Shown here: positions 9,065-18,804 of the stretch, one piece after another | How positions within the stretch are numbered: position 1 is the first letter of the stretch | Layout: the number at the start of each line of letters is the position of its first letter | Origin: Haliscomenobacter sp041740695 | GTDB taxonomy: Bacteria > Bacteroidota > Bacteroidia > Chitinophagales > Saprospiraceae | Reading direction: 5' to 3' | DNA: 64,000 nucleotides | Assembly: GCF_041740695.1 (NCBI RefSeq) | Contig: NZ_JBGSLK010000029.1 | Coordinates: 1-64,000, forward strand | Made by a program: the position numbers and the translations under genes | The notes under the pieces: model-generated | The model's input: only the letters and a program-made list of their open reading frames with translations | Database searches by the model: none | Told to the model about the DNA's origin: nothing

Positions 9065-12000
9065 TCATTTAATTTTTAAAATCCACTCGTTCATGGGTAA
9101 AAAATATTGTACACCTTTTGATTTTAGTTCAAATTTTAAGCCTTTTCCGGGATTTTGGATTCGATAAAGCGTTGGATCACTTTTGCATAGGATCACGATA
9201 TACAACCAAGCTGATTCACCCAACTGAGCCAAGCGGTTCCATTCATTCTCACTGAGCATGACACTGCCATCCGCTCCACTTCGTCCCTTCACTTCGATGT
9301 AGCGTTTCAAACCCTCGGGGCTGATGCTACGAATGTCGTAGCCTTCATTGTTGGCGCTTACATCAGTGGGCTGCCAGTTCACACTACGTTCGTAATTCAT
9401 GGCGGTTTCCATGGCAATCGCTTCGGCCTCATCGTCTCTACTCATGCCGTAATGCCCCAGGTATTCCACCTGCGTCAGGGGAACCACGTAAGCACAACCC
9501 AGGATATCCGGTTCTTTGGGGCTCAATTGGGTCATCAATTCCAAATTGGCCAGTCGAGCCTGCTTTTTGTGGATGAGTTCGCTGATGCGTTCCTGTTTTT
9601 TAACAATCTTTTCCTGCACCTTTTGGTCGCCCAGCAGCACCTTGCCCTGTAGCTCTTGAATCTGGCTTTGCAGATCGAGGATGACCTGCGTAAACGCCGT
9701 TTCCAGGTACGACTGCCGATCGGCTACATCCTTTTCAATGTGGGCTTTGGTGTCATCAAACTGCTGCTGGGTGATGTTCAGATAACTCCATTCAATCACC
9801 TCGGTACTGCTGGCCGCAGGAGGGGGTTCGATGGGTTTGCTGAAGTCCAGGGGCGGGTGCAAATCAATGAACTTGGCGGGGGAGGTCAGCTGAAAACTCC
9901 CATCTTTAGCTTGCGCCACAATCACCAAACGCTCATCGGCCACACTGTCCTCCCTTTTGCTTTCCCGATCATCGATGATTTGCGATTTGACGAAAAACGC
10001 AAAATAGTCCTCCTGATCATCCGGAGAGATGAGGATGGTGCCTTTCAGCATATCCTCCCGAAACTTGTGGCGCACCACCTTGACCAGGCAATCAAAGATC
10101 GCGTTGCCCGGGTTGATGTAGTGTACCTTACCCAGGTCGCCGATATTTTGGTAGTCCAGAAAAACTTGTTTGTCAAAACAAAACTGAATCTGTCGAATGG
10201 CATCCGCAAAGATGTTGTGGTCGTTTTTGAGCGCAAGGGCCACTTCATCCGGAAGTTTGTCGATGCGATAGATGGAGGGACGCAATTCGGTAAACTCCCC
10301 ACCCAGGTATTTGAAAGCCTTTTCAAAAAACAGTCGAACGTAGATCGGCTGAAGGCGTTTCTCATCGGAATTCTCCTTTAAGGTACGTGCATCCTTAAAA
10401 TCGACGGTACTGTGCGCCAGTTTATTCTTTTGCTCCTGAATTTCCTGCTGAAACTTCTGCTTTAGTTGCTCCACATCCTGATCCAATAGGTCGTTCAAAG
10501 CGGTAGTTTCCCCATTAAAAACCGAGTTGATGATGGCATCGAGATTGACATTCTCAAAAACATCTTGAATTACATCATACACGCGGTCATCGCCCATGCT
10601 GTCCCGAATGATGTCCAGTTTGGTCAACAAACGCTCCAGCACTTTGCCCTCTTTGGTATTGTTGGCCACCATATTGAACACCAAAACATCCTGTTTCTGG
10701 CCATAGCGGTGAATCCGGCCCATGCGCTGTTCCAGGCGATTGGGGTTCCAGGGAATGTCCCAGTTGATGAGCAAGCGGCAAAACTGCAAGTTGATCCCTT
10801 CCCCCGCCGCATCGGTGGCAATGAGGATTTGGGTATCCGGTTTGGCAAAATCCCACTGCGCCTGGCGGCGTTCATCCACCAACTTGCCTCCGTGGATGGT
10901 AGCCACCTTGTAGCCCCCACTTTTGGTGAGTCGTTCTTCGAGGTAGAGCAATGTGTCTTTATGCTCGGTAAAAATGACCAATTTTTCACCCTTTTCGAGT
11001 ACCCCTTGGGACTTGAGTAAACCTTGTAGTTCCTGAAATTTCTTCTCTTCCTGGTGCCGATTGAAGAGGGACTGGGCCATTTCAAATAACTTCTTCACTT
11101 CATTGGCTTCCTGGCGCAGCTCCTGGGGGTTTTTAGCCGTAGTGAATAGCTTGAATTTCTTGGGGTCGGCGAGGATTCCTTCGAGTGCCTCCTTTTCATC
11201 GTCCTCCAGGTCTTCAAAATCTTCAATGTCTTCGACCTGGTTGAAGATGGCGTCGATCTTGTGGCGTTGGTTCCAAAGGCCAGGGTTATTGGTCAGTTCA
11301 TCAACGATCCCTTGCAGGGCCTTCCAGCGCCGTTCCAGCGTGTTTTTGATGGCAAAAATGGAGCTGACCAAGCGGCGTTGCATCACGGTCAAAGCCAGTG
11401 AAACGTGGATGTTTCTGGTTTCAGAGGCTTCCTCCTTACGTTTGGTCAGGTAAGACGTCACCGCATCGTACAATTCTTTCTCTTCCGGGGTGAGTTGGTA
11501 GGCGACCGTACGGGTATAGCGGTTTTTGTACAGGGGATTGCCCTCCCAGTCCTTCATGTCTTCCTTCAAGCGGCGGATGAAAAACTTGTTGATGCCGTTG
11601 TGTTCCAGTTCCCTGATCCGGGCCGAAGCAATTTCATCGGTAGCAAAAATGTCTTCATCCAAGAGTTGCAGCAACTTCTTAAACGTATCGGTTCTACCCC
11701 GGTGCGGCGTAGCCGTAAGCAAAAGAATGTGCTCGCACTGCTGCGACAGCACTTGTGCAGCCTTGTAGCGCTGAGAAAGGTACTGTTTGGTTCCGTAATC
11801 GTAGGCCGACAACTTGTGACATTCATCAAATACAATCAAGTCCCAATGGGAATTGCTCACCACGTTGAGCACATCTTCCCGCGAGATGAAATCAATGGAA
11901 GTGATGATCCGCGGCGCGGTATGAAAAATGTTGGGATCAGAGGAAAACAGGCTTCGATTTGCCAGCGTGAAGGGAATATTGAACTTGATGCCCATTTCAT

Positions 12001-12496
12001 CCTCTTGCCATTGTTTGGTCAGTCCGCCGGGGGTTACGATCAACACCCGTTCGATGAGTCCCCGCATCATCAGCTCTTTGATGAGGAGACCGGTCATGAT
12101 GGTTTTACCTGCACCCGTATCATCGGCCAGCAGAAACCTGATTTTGGGCAAGGGCAGCAAAAACTTGTACACGGCCTCTACCTGATGGGGGAGCGGGTCG
12201 ACGATGCTGCAGTTGACCGCAAAGAGGGGGTCGAATTGATAAGCAGAATTGATGCGTTCGGCTTCGGCAAAGAGTGCGAAGCGGGTAGGATCACCCTTGA
12301 AATTAAAAGAGCCTTGTGCTGTGAGTACTTCGAGTTGTGCAAATTGGTCAGGAGATAGTATTTTAGAACTGGTTCGATTGGAATTTACGCCAGTGTACTT
12401 CAAGGAAATTTTTTCACCCAAGGTTTGGATGTGGTTGATGGTTACCGGTTCACTGGGTACTAAGTTTTTGACGATCTGACCTATTTGAATGTGCAT
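9065..12496 (-). CDS. SNF2/superfamily-2 helicase with C-terminal DUF3883
   Basis: A 1143-aa DNA helicase/translocase and the first gene of the operon. Motif I is DDTGAGKT (125-132), motif II is DECH (224-227), motif III is TATPHRG, and the C-terminal RecA lobe has LEQRMGRIHRYGQ (motif VI). Near the C-terminus, GYDIRS followed by YIEVKGR is the DUF3883 fold, related to PD-(D/E)XK nucleases. The family matches COG0553 helicases of BREX type 3 (BrxHII-like) and DISARM-like loci. The start is the first ATG in the frame and is followed by compact coupling to the DUF262 gene. Likely role: ATP-driven DNA scanning or translocation for the defence complex. Confidence 0.9.
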   Translation of the reverse strand: MHIQIGQIVKNLVPSEPVTINHIQTLGEKISLKYTGVNSNRTSSKILSPDQFAQLEVLTAQGSFNFKGDPTRFALFAEAERINSAYQFDPLFAVNCSIVDPLPHQVEAVYKFLLPLPKIRFLLADDTGAGKTIMTGLLIKELMMRGLIERVLIVTPGGLTKQWQEDEMGIKFNIPFTLANRSLFSSDPNIFHTAPRIITSIDFISREDVLNVVSNSHWDLIVFDECHKLSAYDYGTKQYLSQRYKAAQVLSQQCEHILLLTATPHRGRTDTFKKLLQLLDEDIFATDEIASARIRELEHNGINKFFIRRLKEDMKDWEGNPLYKNRYTRTVAYQLTPEEKELYDAVTSYLTKRKEEASETRNIHVSLALTVMQRRLVSSIFAIKNTLERRWKALQGIVDELTNNPGLWNQRHKIDAIFNQVEDIEDFEDLEDDEKEALEGILADPKKFKLFTTAKNPQELRQEANEVKKLFEMAQSLFNRHQEEKKFQELQGLLKSQGVLEKGEKLVIFTEHKDTLLYLEERLTKSGGYKVATIHGGKLVDERRQAQWDFAKPDTQILIATDAAGEGINLQFCRLLINWDIPWNPNRLEQRMGRIHRYGQKQDVLVFNMVANNTKEGKVLERLLTKLDIIRDSMGDDRVYDVIQDVFENVNLDAIINSVFNGETTALNDLLDQDVEQLKQKFQQEIQEQKNKLAHSTVDFKDARTLKENSDEKRLQPIYVRLFFEKAFKYLGGEFTELRPSIYRIDKLPDEVALALKNDHNIFADAIRQIQFCFDKQVFLDYQNIGDLGKVHYINPGNAIFDCLVKVVRHKFREDMLKGTILISPDDQEDYFAFFVKSQIIDDRESKREDSVADERLVIVAQAKDGSFQLTSPAKFIDLHPPLDFSKPIEPPPAASSTEVIEWSYLNITQQQFDDTKAHIEKDVADRQSYLETAFTQVILDLQSQIQELQGKVLLGDQKVQEKIVKKQERISELIHKKQARLANLELMTQLSPKEPDILGCAYVVPLTQVEYLGHYGMSRDDEAEAIAMETAMNYERSVNWQPTDVSANNEGYDIRSISPEGLKRYIEVKGRSGADGSVMLSENEWNRLAQLGESAWLYIVILCKSDPTLYRIQNPGKGLKFELKSKGVQYFLPMNEWILKIK

Positions 12497-12708
12497 TGGG
12501 TTGTTCGTTTGCTCGGTATTGGGAATACGTGGTCTTCCGAAGGTTATATACGAAATTGTAAGGAAAAGGTTACAACAATTTTATTTCGTTTTTTAATCCT
12601 TTTGAAGGGCTCTGGTTGAGGCTTTTTCCAAGGATTGACAAAGTACATATTGTTGGGGGAAATACAAATTGGGTGGGAGTAAAAGTTTGTAAAAATGGGG
12701 GCAATGCG

Positions 12709-15585
12709 CTAGTCTTTTATATCGCCTTCCTCCAAGCTATTTACCAGCTCCAAAATCGACTTTTGGATGCGGTTGTAGCCAATCCTGCGTTCTTCAGCAC
12801 TAAGTACATCATAGAGGGTTAAATCCTCGTGGTAGCGTTGGTATTGGCCATGGATGAGGATCAGGTCGTCGAATGTGGAGGTATTGGTCGCGATGTGTTG
12901 GCGTAGGAGGGTAATGGCAGCGGGGATGCCGTCGATGAGTTTGGATTTGACCTGGTTTTTGAGGGCTTCGAGGGGAGAAGTTGGCTCGATAGGTTCTAGC
13001 AATTGAGCACCAGAAACAATGTCTGACAACTCCTTTAAACCCAGAGCATTTTGATTCTCTTCTTCTTGCTGGTTAGGAGTGAGCAGAATATGGAAGGGGG
13101 CTATTTCAAGGACTTTCCTAGTGGTAGAGGCAATGTGGGTTTTGTCGTCATTGATTTCATCCTGCAATTCCGGCAGGGGCACCCATTCATCGGGATCTCC
13201 ACTCACAGAAAGAAAGAAGCCTTCATCATCGGCTGTCATCTGAAGATCTTTGATTTCATTGATGATTCGCTCCAGTAAATCTGCCGGGTTGGCCCCACGC
13301 AGTTGCATCTGAATATCACCAATTTCAGGATATATTCGTACCAAAGCCATGGTACCATCCACCTTGAGCAGAAGTCCAGTGTGCCAAAGCAGGTCATAAC
13401 GTTCGGCCAGTTTGGCACAGCGTACAATGAAACGCTGAATAATGAAAGGATAAAAGAAAGGATTATAAAAACAGCAATGATAAATGGGGCTTTTGTCTGC
13501 CCCCCAAATGTCGGCAACAGCGGGGGCCGGTTTACCTGGCAGGAATTCAGGAATGAGGAAGTGGGGGTTGTCACTTTCCTCATCCTCTAACCTGAGTGCT
13601 AGCTCACAGGTTTGCATCAGGTCTAAAAAAAGGTCGATCTGCACGGGAGTGTAGGCACTCCAACATTTGGCAAGGTCGTTGCGTTGGCGGAGGGCATTAC
13701 CTTTGAGGAGAGGGTACCAGCCGTTGCGGTCGAGGAGTTGGTAGATGGCTTCCAGCGCCCACTTTTGATCAATGATAATATGAGTTTTAAGGTATTTTTC
13801 GTGCCAAAACAAAAAGCCAGCTTGGTGCAAAAAGTAAAGCAGGGTATGCATTGAATCTTCCCAGATTGTCTCTGATTCACAAACATTCTGGAATTCCTCC
13901 AAGGAAATGCATGGCTGGGAGCCACGAAGGTCAGTCAGTTTTTCGCGTACATTTCGCCAGGAAACCGGCATATACATCCCCATTTCGGGCATTCGATCCA
14001 GCAGGTATTGGATGCGTTGGCGCAAAGTAGAAATGCCATAACCGGTTTTGGCGCTGATGCTGATGAAGGAATCGATGCGGTATACTGCCTTAAGTTCCTG
14101 AAGATCGAGTGGAAAATGTTCCTGGCCGTCGTCGCACTTGTTGCAGACGACGATGATTTTGGAGTCAGGGCTTAATGCCCGCACATTGCTCAGCCAGTAA
14201 CTGAGAGGGTAGTTGCGGAAGGTGTAATCCTGGCCATGGAGCTGGACGGTTTCCTCACCAGGGTTGGACTCGGTAGCGGGATCCCAAACGACTAAATACA
14301 GGGCGCTGGATTGCATAAAAATGCGGTGGGTAGCATGGTAGAGTTCCTGGCCGCCAAAGTCCCAAAGGCTGAGATTGACAGTAGCTTGTTTTTCGGGGAG
14401 AGTGAGGGTGGTGTCGAATAGCTGGATGCCGTGGGTGGAGTCTTCAGCGGGGTTGAAGTCGTCGAGTCCATAGAGGGCTTTGAGCAGGCTCGTTTTGCCA
14501 ACACGGCCATTGCCAATGATGATTTGTTTGGCATCGTAGGAGGGGTAGGCGTTTTTTTTGAGTTCGGTGAAATAGTCAAGGAGAGCGGGAAGGGCATTAG
14601 ATAGGCTAGTGAACTCCGAGGGGAGGTTAAGGCAGTGCGTATAGTCCAGTTCCAGCATTTCGAGTTCGGGTAAAAAAAGTAGCTCCAAAGGGAAATAGGA
14701 GACTGGAGTTGCACTTAGTTCCAGCCACTTCAAATTGCGCAAATGGCACAAAGGTTCAAGATTGGATACTGAGGTGCCACCCAGGAAAAGGAACTCCAAA
14801 TTGAGCAAAGAACCCAAGGGATCAAGGTCGGACACGGCCGTAGCACTTAAGTAAAGGGAGTCCAAGTTGGTTAAAGAACTCAGTGGTGCGAGGTCGTGTA
14901 CTGAACTAAATTTCAAATCCAGGTAGTTCAAATTGAGCAATGAGCTTAAGGGGCTAAGATCTGACACATGTGAATGACCCAAGTCCAAATGGCTCAAATT
15001 GGTCAAAGAACTCAAGGGGCTAAGGTCAGACACATGAGTATAACTCAAATTAAGTGTAGTCAAATTGATCAAAGAACTTAAGGGGCTAAGGTCGGTGGTT
15101 TTGGTAAACCTCAAATACAGGGAGTTCAGATTGAGTAAGGGAGTCAAAGCACTAAGGTCAGACACTTGAGTGTAAATCAAATTAAGTGTAGTCAAATTGA
15201 CCAAAGCGCTCAAGGAGCTAAGGTCGGACACGGAGGTGTCACTCAAGTCAAGGGATTTCAAATGGGTTAAAAGGCGCAAAGGGGCAAGGTCAGTAATAGG
15301 GTTAGCATCTAGAAAGAGGAGGGTTAAATGCCTAAAATTCGAGATGCTCAGAGGAAGACTGGATAAACGATTGGAACATATTCCTCTATCTTCGTAGTAA
15401 TCCCAAGCATTTTTTTCTTCATTCCAATAATGGCTCCGCCCGAAGTTCAGTTCCTCCACCCAGACACATTCCCATAACTCGTTTGGCAGCTCGGTTAGCT
15501 CCAGACGGCTCAGATCGAGGATTTTGGATTTTGTCCGTTTGTTTTCCTGGATACGCTGGAGCGCTTCTTCCATGTTGGCTGTCAT
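12709..15585 (-). CDS. Roco family protein: leucine-rich repeats, Roc GTPase, COR, EAD11-like tail
   Basis: A 958-aa Roco protein, counted from the ATG at 15585. About nine 22-residue leucine-rich repeats (NLxxLxLxxTxVSDLxPLSSL type) fill residues 100-310. The Roc GTPase follows: G1 GNGRVGKTS at about 358-366, G3 DFGGQE at 409-414, G4 NKCD. A COR dimerisation domain comes next, and the last ~75 residues resemble effector-associated domain EAD11. Known bacterial Roco proteins are GTP-driven dimeric switches. EAD domains recruit effectors in conflict or signalling systems, so a defence or cell-death role is possible but unproven. The frame is open further upstream, but a TTG there overlaps the -33 promoter element and cannot be the start. 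Confidence 0.9.
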   Translation of the reverse strand: MTANMEEALQRIQENKRTKSKILDLSRLELTELPNELWECVWVEELNFGRSHYWNEEKNAWDYYEDRGICSNRLSSLPLSISNFRHLTLLFLDANPITDLAPLRLLTHLKSLDLSDTSVSDLSSLSALVNLTTLNLIYTQVSDLSALTPLLNLNSLYLRFTKTTDLSPLSSLINLTTLNLSYTHVSDLSPLSSLTNLSHLDLGHSHVSDLSPLSSLLNLNYLDLKFSSVHDLAPLSSLTNLDSLYLSATAVSDLDPLGSLLNLEFLFLGGTSVSNLEPLCHLRNLKWLELSATPVSYFPLELLFLPELEMLELDYTHCLNLPSEFTSLSNALPALLDYFTELKKNAYPSYDAKQIIIGNGRVGKTSLLKALYGLDDFNPAEDSTHGIQLFDTTLTLPEKQATVNLSLWDFGGQELYHATHRIFMQSSALYLVVWDPATESNPGEETVQLHGQDYTFRNYPLSYWLSNVRALSPDSKIIVVCNKCDDGQEHFPLDLQELKAVYRIDSFISISAKTGYGISTLRQRIQYLLDRMPEMGMYMPVSWRNVREKLTDLRGSQPCISLEEFQNVCESETIWEDSMHTLLYFLHQAGFLFWHEKYLKTHIIIDQKWALEAIYQLLDRNGWYPLLKGNALRQRNDLAKCWSAYTPVQIDLFLDLMQTCELALRLEDEESDNPHFLIPEFLPGKPAPAVADIWGADKSPIYHCCFYNPFFYPFIIQRFIVRCAKLAERYDLLWHTGLLLKVDGTMALVRIYPEIGDIQMQLRGANPADLLERIINEIKDLQMTADDEGFFLSVSGDPDEWVPLPELQDEINDDKTHIASTTRKVLEIAPFHILLTPNQQEEENQNALGLKELSDIVSGAQLLEPIEPTSPLEALKNQVKSKLIDGIPAAITLLRQHIATNTSTFDDLILIHGQYQRYHEDLTLYDVLSAEERRIGYNRIQKSILELVNSLEEGDIKD

Positions 15586-15638
15586 AGGAGTAGGGTTGTG
15601 TTTTGGGTACCGGTGGGGACGGTAAATTTGTGTTTTGT

Positions 15639-15669
15639 CAAATATAGGAAAATGAGGTGGGAGGGGCAA
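15639..15669 (-). promoter_or_regulatory. Bacteroidota-type promoter of the Roco gene
   Basis: On the minus strand a TTG (15667-15669) is followed after 20 bp by TATATTTG (15639-15646), matching the Bacteroidota TTG-N19-21-TAnnTTTG form. The ATG at 15585 lies about 50 bases downstream. The same element precedes the truncated paralogue. Confidence 0.7.
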
Positions 15670-15737
15670 GAGAAGGGAGAAAATTGTTGGAGTTGTAAGA
15701 AGCTGCGTATTATCCCAATACCCAAGTCAACTTCAAA

Positions 15738-17266
15738 TTATTTCAGATCAGCCTCTTGGATGGTAGTCAACAACGCCACCACCTGATTCCTGATGCGATT
15801 GGAAAGCAAGTACTGTTCATCGACACTGTGTAAACCCTTGGCCACATTTCGGTTGAATTCTTGGAATTGGCTACTGATGACAATTAAATCGGTGGCAGGA
15901 GTTGAATCGGTGTGTAGGTGTGTTTCCAGACAGATGATGGCGGCTCCGATGCCTTCATTGATCAATTCTTTTTTTACAAGCAGTTTGAGGCCTTCCAAGG
16001 GGTTAGGGGGTGCGGTTGGGATTAAAAGTTGGAGTCCTAATTCGCGGTCGGAGAGCTCTTTCAAGCCTGGTGACTCTTGGTCGTTATCCTGATCAGGATA
16101 CCTGGAAGAAAGTAGCGGGTAATAAGGATCCAATTCCAGAATTTCACCAGTGGTAGAAGCTATCTGAGTTTTGCCTTTACTGATTTGTGATTCCCCACAG
16201 GGATGATTTTAGCGTTATAAGTAGTTTAGGCGTTTTTTTCGAGATCGGCGTAGTAGTTTTTGAGGTCGAGTAGGGCATTGCTTTTGTGCGTAAGTTCGGA
16301 AGGGATGTTGAGGCAATGGGTGTCCTGGAGGTTTAAGTATTCAACCTTGGGTAAAAAGAGGAGATCAAAAGGGAAATAGGCAATAGAACTTTCACTCAAG
16401 TCAAGGGTAGTCAAATTAACCAGGCTACTCAACACGCTGATGTCGCTAATGGACGTGGAACTCAAGGAAAGATTCGTCAAATTAACCATGCTACTCAACA
16501 TGCTGATGTCGCTAATGGACGTGGAACTCAAGGAAAGATTAGTCAAATTAACCAGGCTACTCAACGCGCTGATGTCGCTAATGGACGTGGAACTCAAAGA
16601 AAGATTCCTCAAATTAACCAGGCTACCCAACATACTGATGTCGCTAATGGACGTGAAACTCAAGTAAAGATTAGTTAAATTAGCCAGGCTGCTCAACACA
16701 CTGATGTCACTAATGGACGTGAAACTCAAAGAAAGACTAGTCAAATTAACCAGGCTGCTCAACACGCTGATGTCACTAATGGACGTGGAACTCAAGTAAA
16801 GATAATTCAAATTAACCAGGCTACTCAACATACTTATGTCGCTGATGGACGTGGAACTCAGAGAAAGATCAGTCAAATTGACCAGGCTATTCAATACGCT
16901 GATGTCGCTAATGGATGTGGAATTCAAGGAAAGATTAGTCAAATTAACCAAGTTAATCAACACGCTGATGTCGTTAATTGGATTATCATCTAAATAAAGC
17001 TTGTTTAAATGCTTCACCTTCGAGATGGAGTTGGGAAGACTAGAGAGTCGGTTGGCGATTTTAGCATCATCATATTCCAAAATCCAGTTCTCTTTTTCCC
17101 CATTCCAAGACCAATAATGCCCCAGACCCAACTCCTCCACCCACACACAATCCCACAGCTCTTCTGGCAGCTCAGTCAGCCCCAGGCCACTCAAGTCCAG
17201 GATTTTGGATTTCGTCCGTTTGTTTTCTTGGATACGCCGGAGCGCTTCTGCGGTATTGCCTGCCAT
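15738..17266 (-). pseudogene. Truncated Roco paralogue with the Roc-COR core deleted
   Basis: The upstream part (17266 to 16226) encodes 346 aa: the same N-terminus as the intact Roco protein and eight near-identical 22-residue leucine-rich repeats. It then stops just where the Roc domain should begin. After about 30 bases a second block (about 16193 to 15738) matches the last ~150 residues of the intact protein, in another frame, including the EAD11-like tail. One internal deletion of the GTPase and COR domains explains both blocks. The LRR half could still be made as a stand-alone 346-aa protein. Confidence 0.8.
16390..16985 (-). repeat. Tandem 66-bp repeats encoding leucine-rich repeats
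   Basis: Eight consecutive 66-bp units, each encoding a variant of NLTNLSLSSTSISDISxLSS plus two residues. The DNA is nearly identical between units (GCTGATGTCGCTAATGGACG recurs). This is much less diverged than the repeats of the neighbouring intact Roco gene, pointing to recent unequal crossing-over or slippage. Confidence 0.85.
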
Positions 17267-17319
17267 AAGGGTAGGGTTGTGTTTTGGGTGCCTGAGGAGG
17301 CGGTAAATTTCTGTTTTGT

Positions 17320-17350
17320 CAAATATAGGAAAATGGGGTGGGAGGGGCAA
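17320..17350 (-). promoter_or_regulatory. Promoter of the truncated Roco paralogue
   Basis: A TTG (17348-17350), 20 bp, then TATATTTG (17320-17327) on the minus strand. The element and its surroundings are almost identical to the promoter of the intact Roco gene, so the duplicated unit included the promoter. Confidence 0.7.
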
Positions 17351-17471
17351 AGAAAGGAGGTGAAATTGTTTTTTTGGAATGAGCGCAGGGCAACCACGTA
17401 GGGCTGCCCGTACGAGGGGGCTCGTCGCAGTCGCAGTGAAATGGAAAAATGGCCGGTGGTTTTAAAAAAAA

Positions 17472-17502
17472 TTGCACCAAAAGGTAAATATTTTTATCTT
17501 GA
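17472..17502 (+). promoter_or_regulatory. Probable promoter of the HTH gene
   Basis: TTG at 17472-17474, 20 bp, then TATCTTGA at 17495-17502, close to the TAnnTTTG form. It leaves a very short leader before the paired ATG codons at 17517 and 17520. Confidence 0.5.
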
Positions 17503-17516
17503 CCGATAAATCAATA

Positions 17517-18065
17517 ATGATGTACAATCACAATAAGATACTCCCTGAAGAAAATTGGGTCAATAAACTTTATGGGCCAGTAGTTGAATCCATGATCTTC
17601 ATCAACATGCTTCAGGAAGTAGAACACGCTGAAGGTACCAAAGACGAAAGAAGCCCACTGGAAATTGAACTATATCAGCGGTTGGAGTCAGTACTGGAAC
17701 TATTGAATCAGCATCCTGATTTTAAAGCTGCTCCGGATCAGGAGGCCACCCCACTTTACCCAATTGCCATCGACTATAATAGTGTCATAGCACTAAGTAA
17801 TGCGCAGGAAAGTGCCGAAAGAGCCGAATATCACGAACTCTTGCGAGCCTGCTTAATAGACTTCTTAGTTCTGTTTAAAATCAGAAAGGCTAAGTTTTCC
17901 GAAGTATATGGATGTAGTCCCAATTACCTGAGCCGTTTGCTCAATGGCCAAAAAAGTGTGAATTTTAATTCACTGTCACTGGCGGTAAAACAGTTTGGTT
18001 TTTTACTCAAATTAGATAGATATTCAAAAACCTGGGAATTTGAAGTAGTTAGGATACAGCAGTAA
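17517..18065 (+). CDS. Hypothetical protein with C-terminal helix-turn-helix
   Basis: About 182 aa starting at ATG 17517 (or the adjacent ATG 17520). A TTG at 17472 is also in frame but forms part of the promoter. The first two thirds are acidic and helical and unrecognised. The last third (RKAKFSEVYGCSPNYLSRLL, then SLAVKQFGF) has the pattern of a Cro/Xre-like helix-turn-helix. It is the only plus-strand gene between the Roco pair and the accessory block. It might be an antitoxin or local regulator, but no toxin partner is visible. Confidence 0.65.
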   Translation: MMYNHNKILPEENWVNKLYGPVVESMIFINMLQEVEHAEGTKDERSPLEIELYQRLESVLELLNQHPDFKAAPDQEATPLYPIAIDYNSVIALSNAQESAERAEYHELLRACLIDFLVLFKIRKAKFSEVYGCSPNYLSRLLNGQKSVNFNSLSLAVKQFGFLLKLDRYSKTWEFEVVRIQQ

Positions 18066-18154
18066 GCATTGGTGATGATTGAGTCTTTTCTTTTAATCCA
18101 AGTATTAAATCAAGTATAACCATAGAGCGTTTGCGCTCAGAAAGGAGCCGGGAT

Positions 18155-18454
18155 TTATTTCCTTCCTGCTTCTTGCACCATGCCCACAATCAGCACCTGG
18201 GTTGGCTGGTCGATGTATTTGCTGGCGAATTGCAACATGGCCAGCACCTGGCTTTTGTGCAGTCGGGGCTCCAGGGTATCTTCCAACAACGTGAGGGTTT
18301 CGTGGAGGAGGGCGAAGAGGTAGTCTGGAAGTTCGTCGCCATTGAAGTGGAGGACGGAGGCGGTGGCGTTGTAGAGGATGCTGCGGAGCTCGTCGTCGAG
18401 GGTGAACTTGAAGCGGCCGTCTTTGAGGCGTTTGACTTTGTAGGTGGTTTTCAT
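18155..18454 (-). CDS. Hypothetical protein, 99 aa
   Basis: Starts at the ATG at 18454 (MKTTYKVKRLKDGRFKF). The basic N-terminus is followed by an acidic helical body. No family recognised; no signal peptide or membrane segment. It lies about 350 bp downstream of two minus-strand genes of unknown function, separated by repeat-rich DNA. Confidence 0.6.
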   Translation of the reverse strand: MKTTYKVKRLKDGRFKFTLDDELRSILYNATASVLHFNGDELPDYLFALLHETLTLLEDTLEPRLHKSQVLAMLQFASKYIDQPTQVLIVGMVQEAGRK

Positions 18455-18804
18455 GTGGATAGTCTCGGTGTTGAGGGTTGAAAAATTTTGGGGGCAGCTT
18501 CGCTGCGGTTTTTTTTTACCACCTAAGGCACGGAAGGAACCAAAGGGGCACTTTAGGGGAAGGTATTGGTTTTTTGGGGTTTTGGGGGTCGCTAAAGCGG
18601 CATTTTTTTTAGCACAGAGGGAAAAATATGAGGACACTGAAGGCACAAAGTTAGGTGTTGACGGGGTGCTGCGCACGGGGGGCAGCTTCGCTGCGGTTTT
18701 TGAACCATCTAAGATATCTAAGGGCATCTTAGGGTGGGTTGAGTCTGGGGATTGGGGGTGTGTCGCACAAGAGGGCGACCACATAGGGTCGCCCGTACGA
18801 GAGG
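18455..18804. repeat. Intergenic stretch of palindromic and low-complexity repeats
   Basis: Holds two copies of the small palindrome GCAGCTTCGCTGC (18494-18506 and 18682-18694), each followed by a T run and a shared block (CACCTAAG, GCGGCATTTTTTTTAGCACA, GGCACAAAGTTAG). A hairpin GGGCGACC/GGTCGCCC lies at 18773-18794. The same units recur near 28.3 kb. No gene seen. Confidence 0.75.

Noticed and set aside
9065..12496. DISARM helicase (DrmA/DrmD) assignment
   Set aside because: No DUF1998 (DrmB) or PLD (DrmC) gene accompanies it, and the partners are of the DUF499/DUF1156 type.
15586..15669. Longer N-terminus of the Roco protein from a TTG at 15669
   Set aside because: The TTG and the following bases are the promoter elements (TTG-N20-TATATTTG). 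The same holds for the TTG at 17350 in the paralogue.
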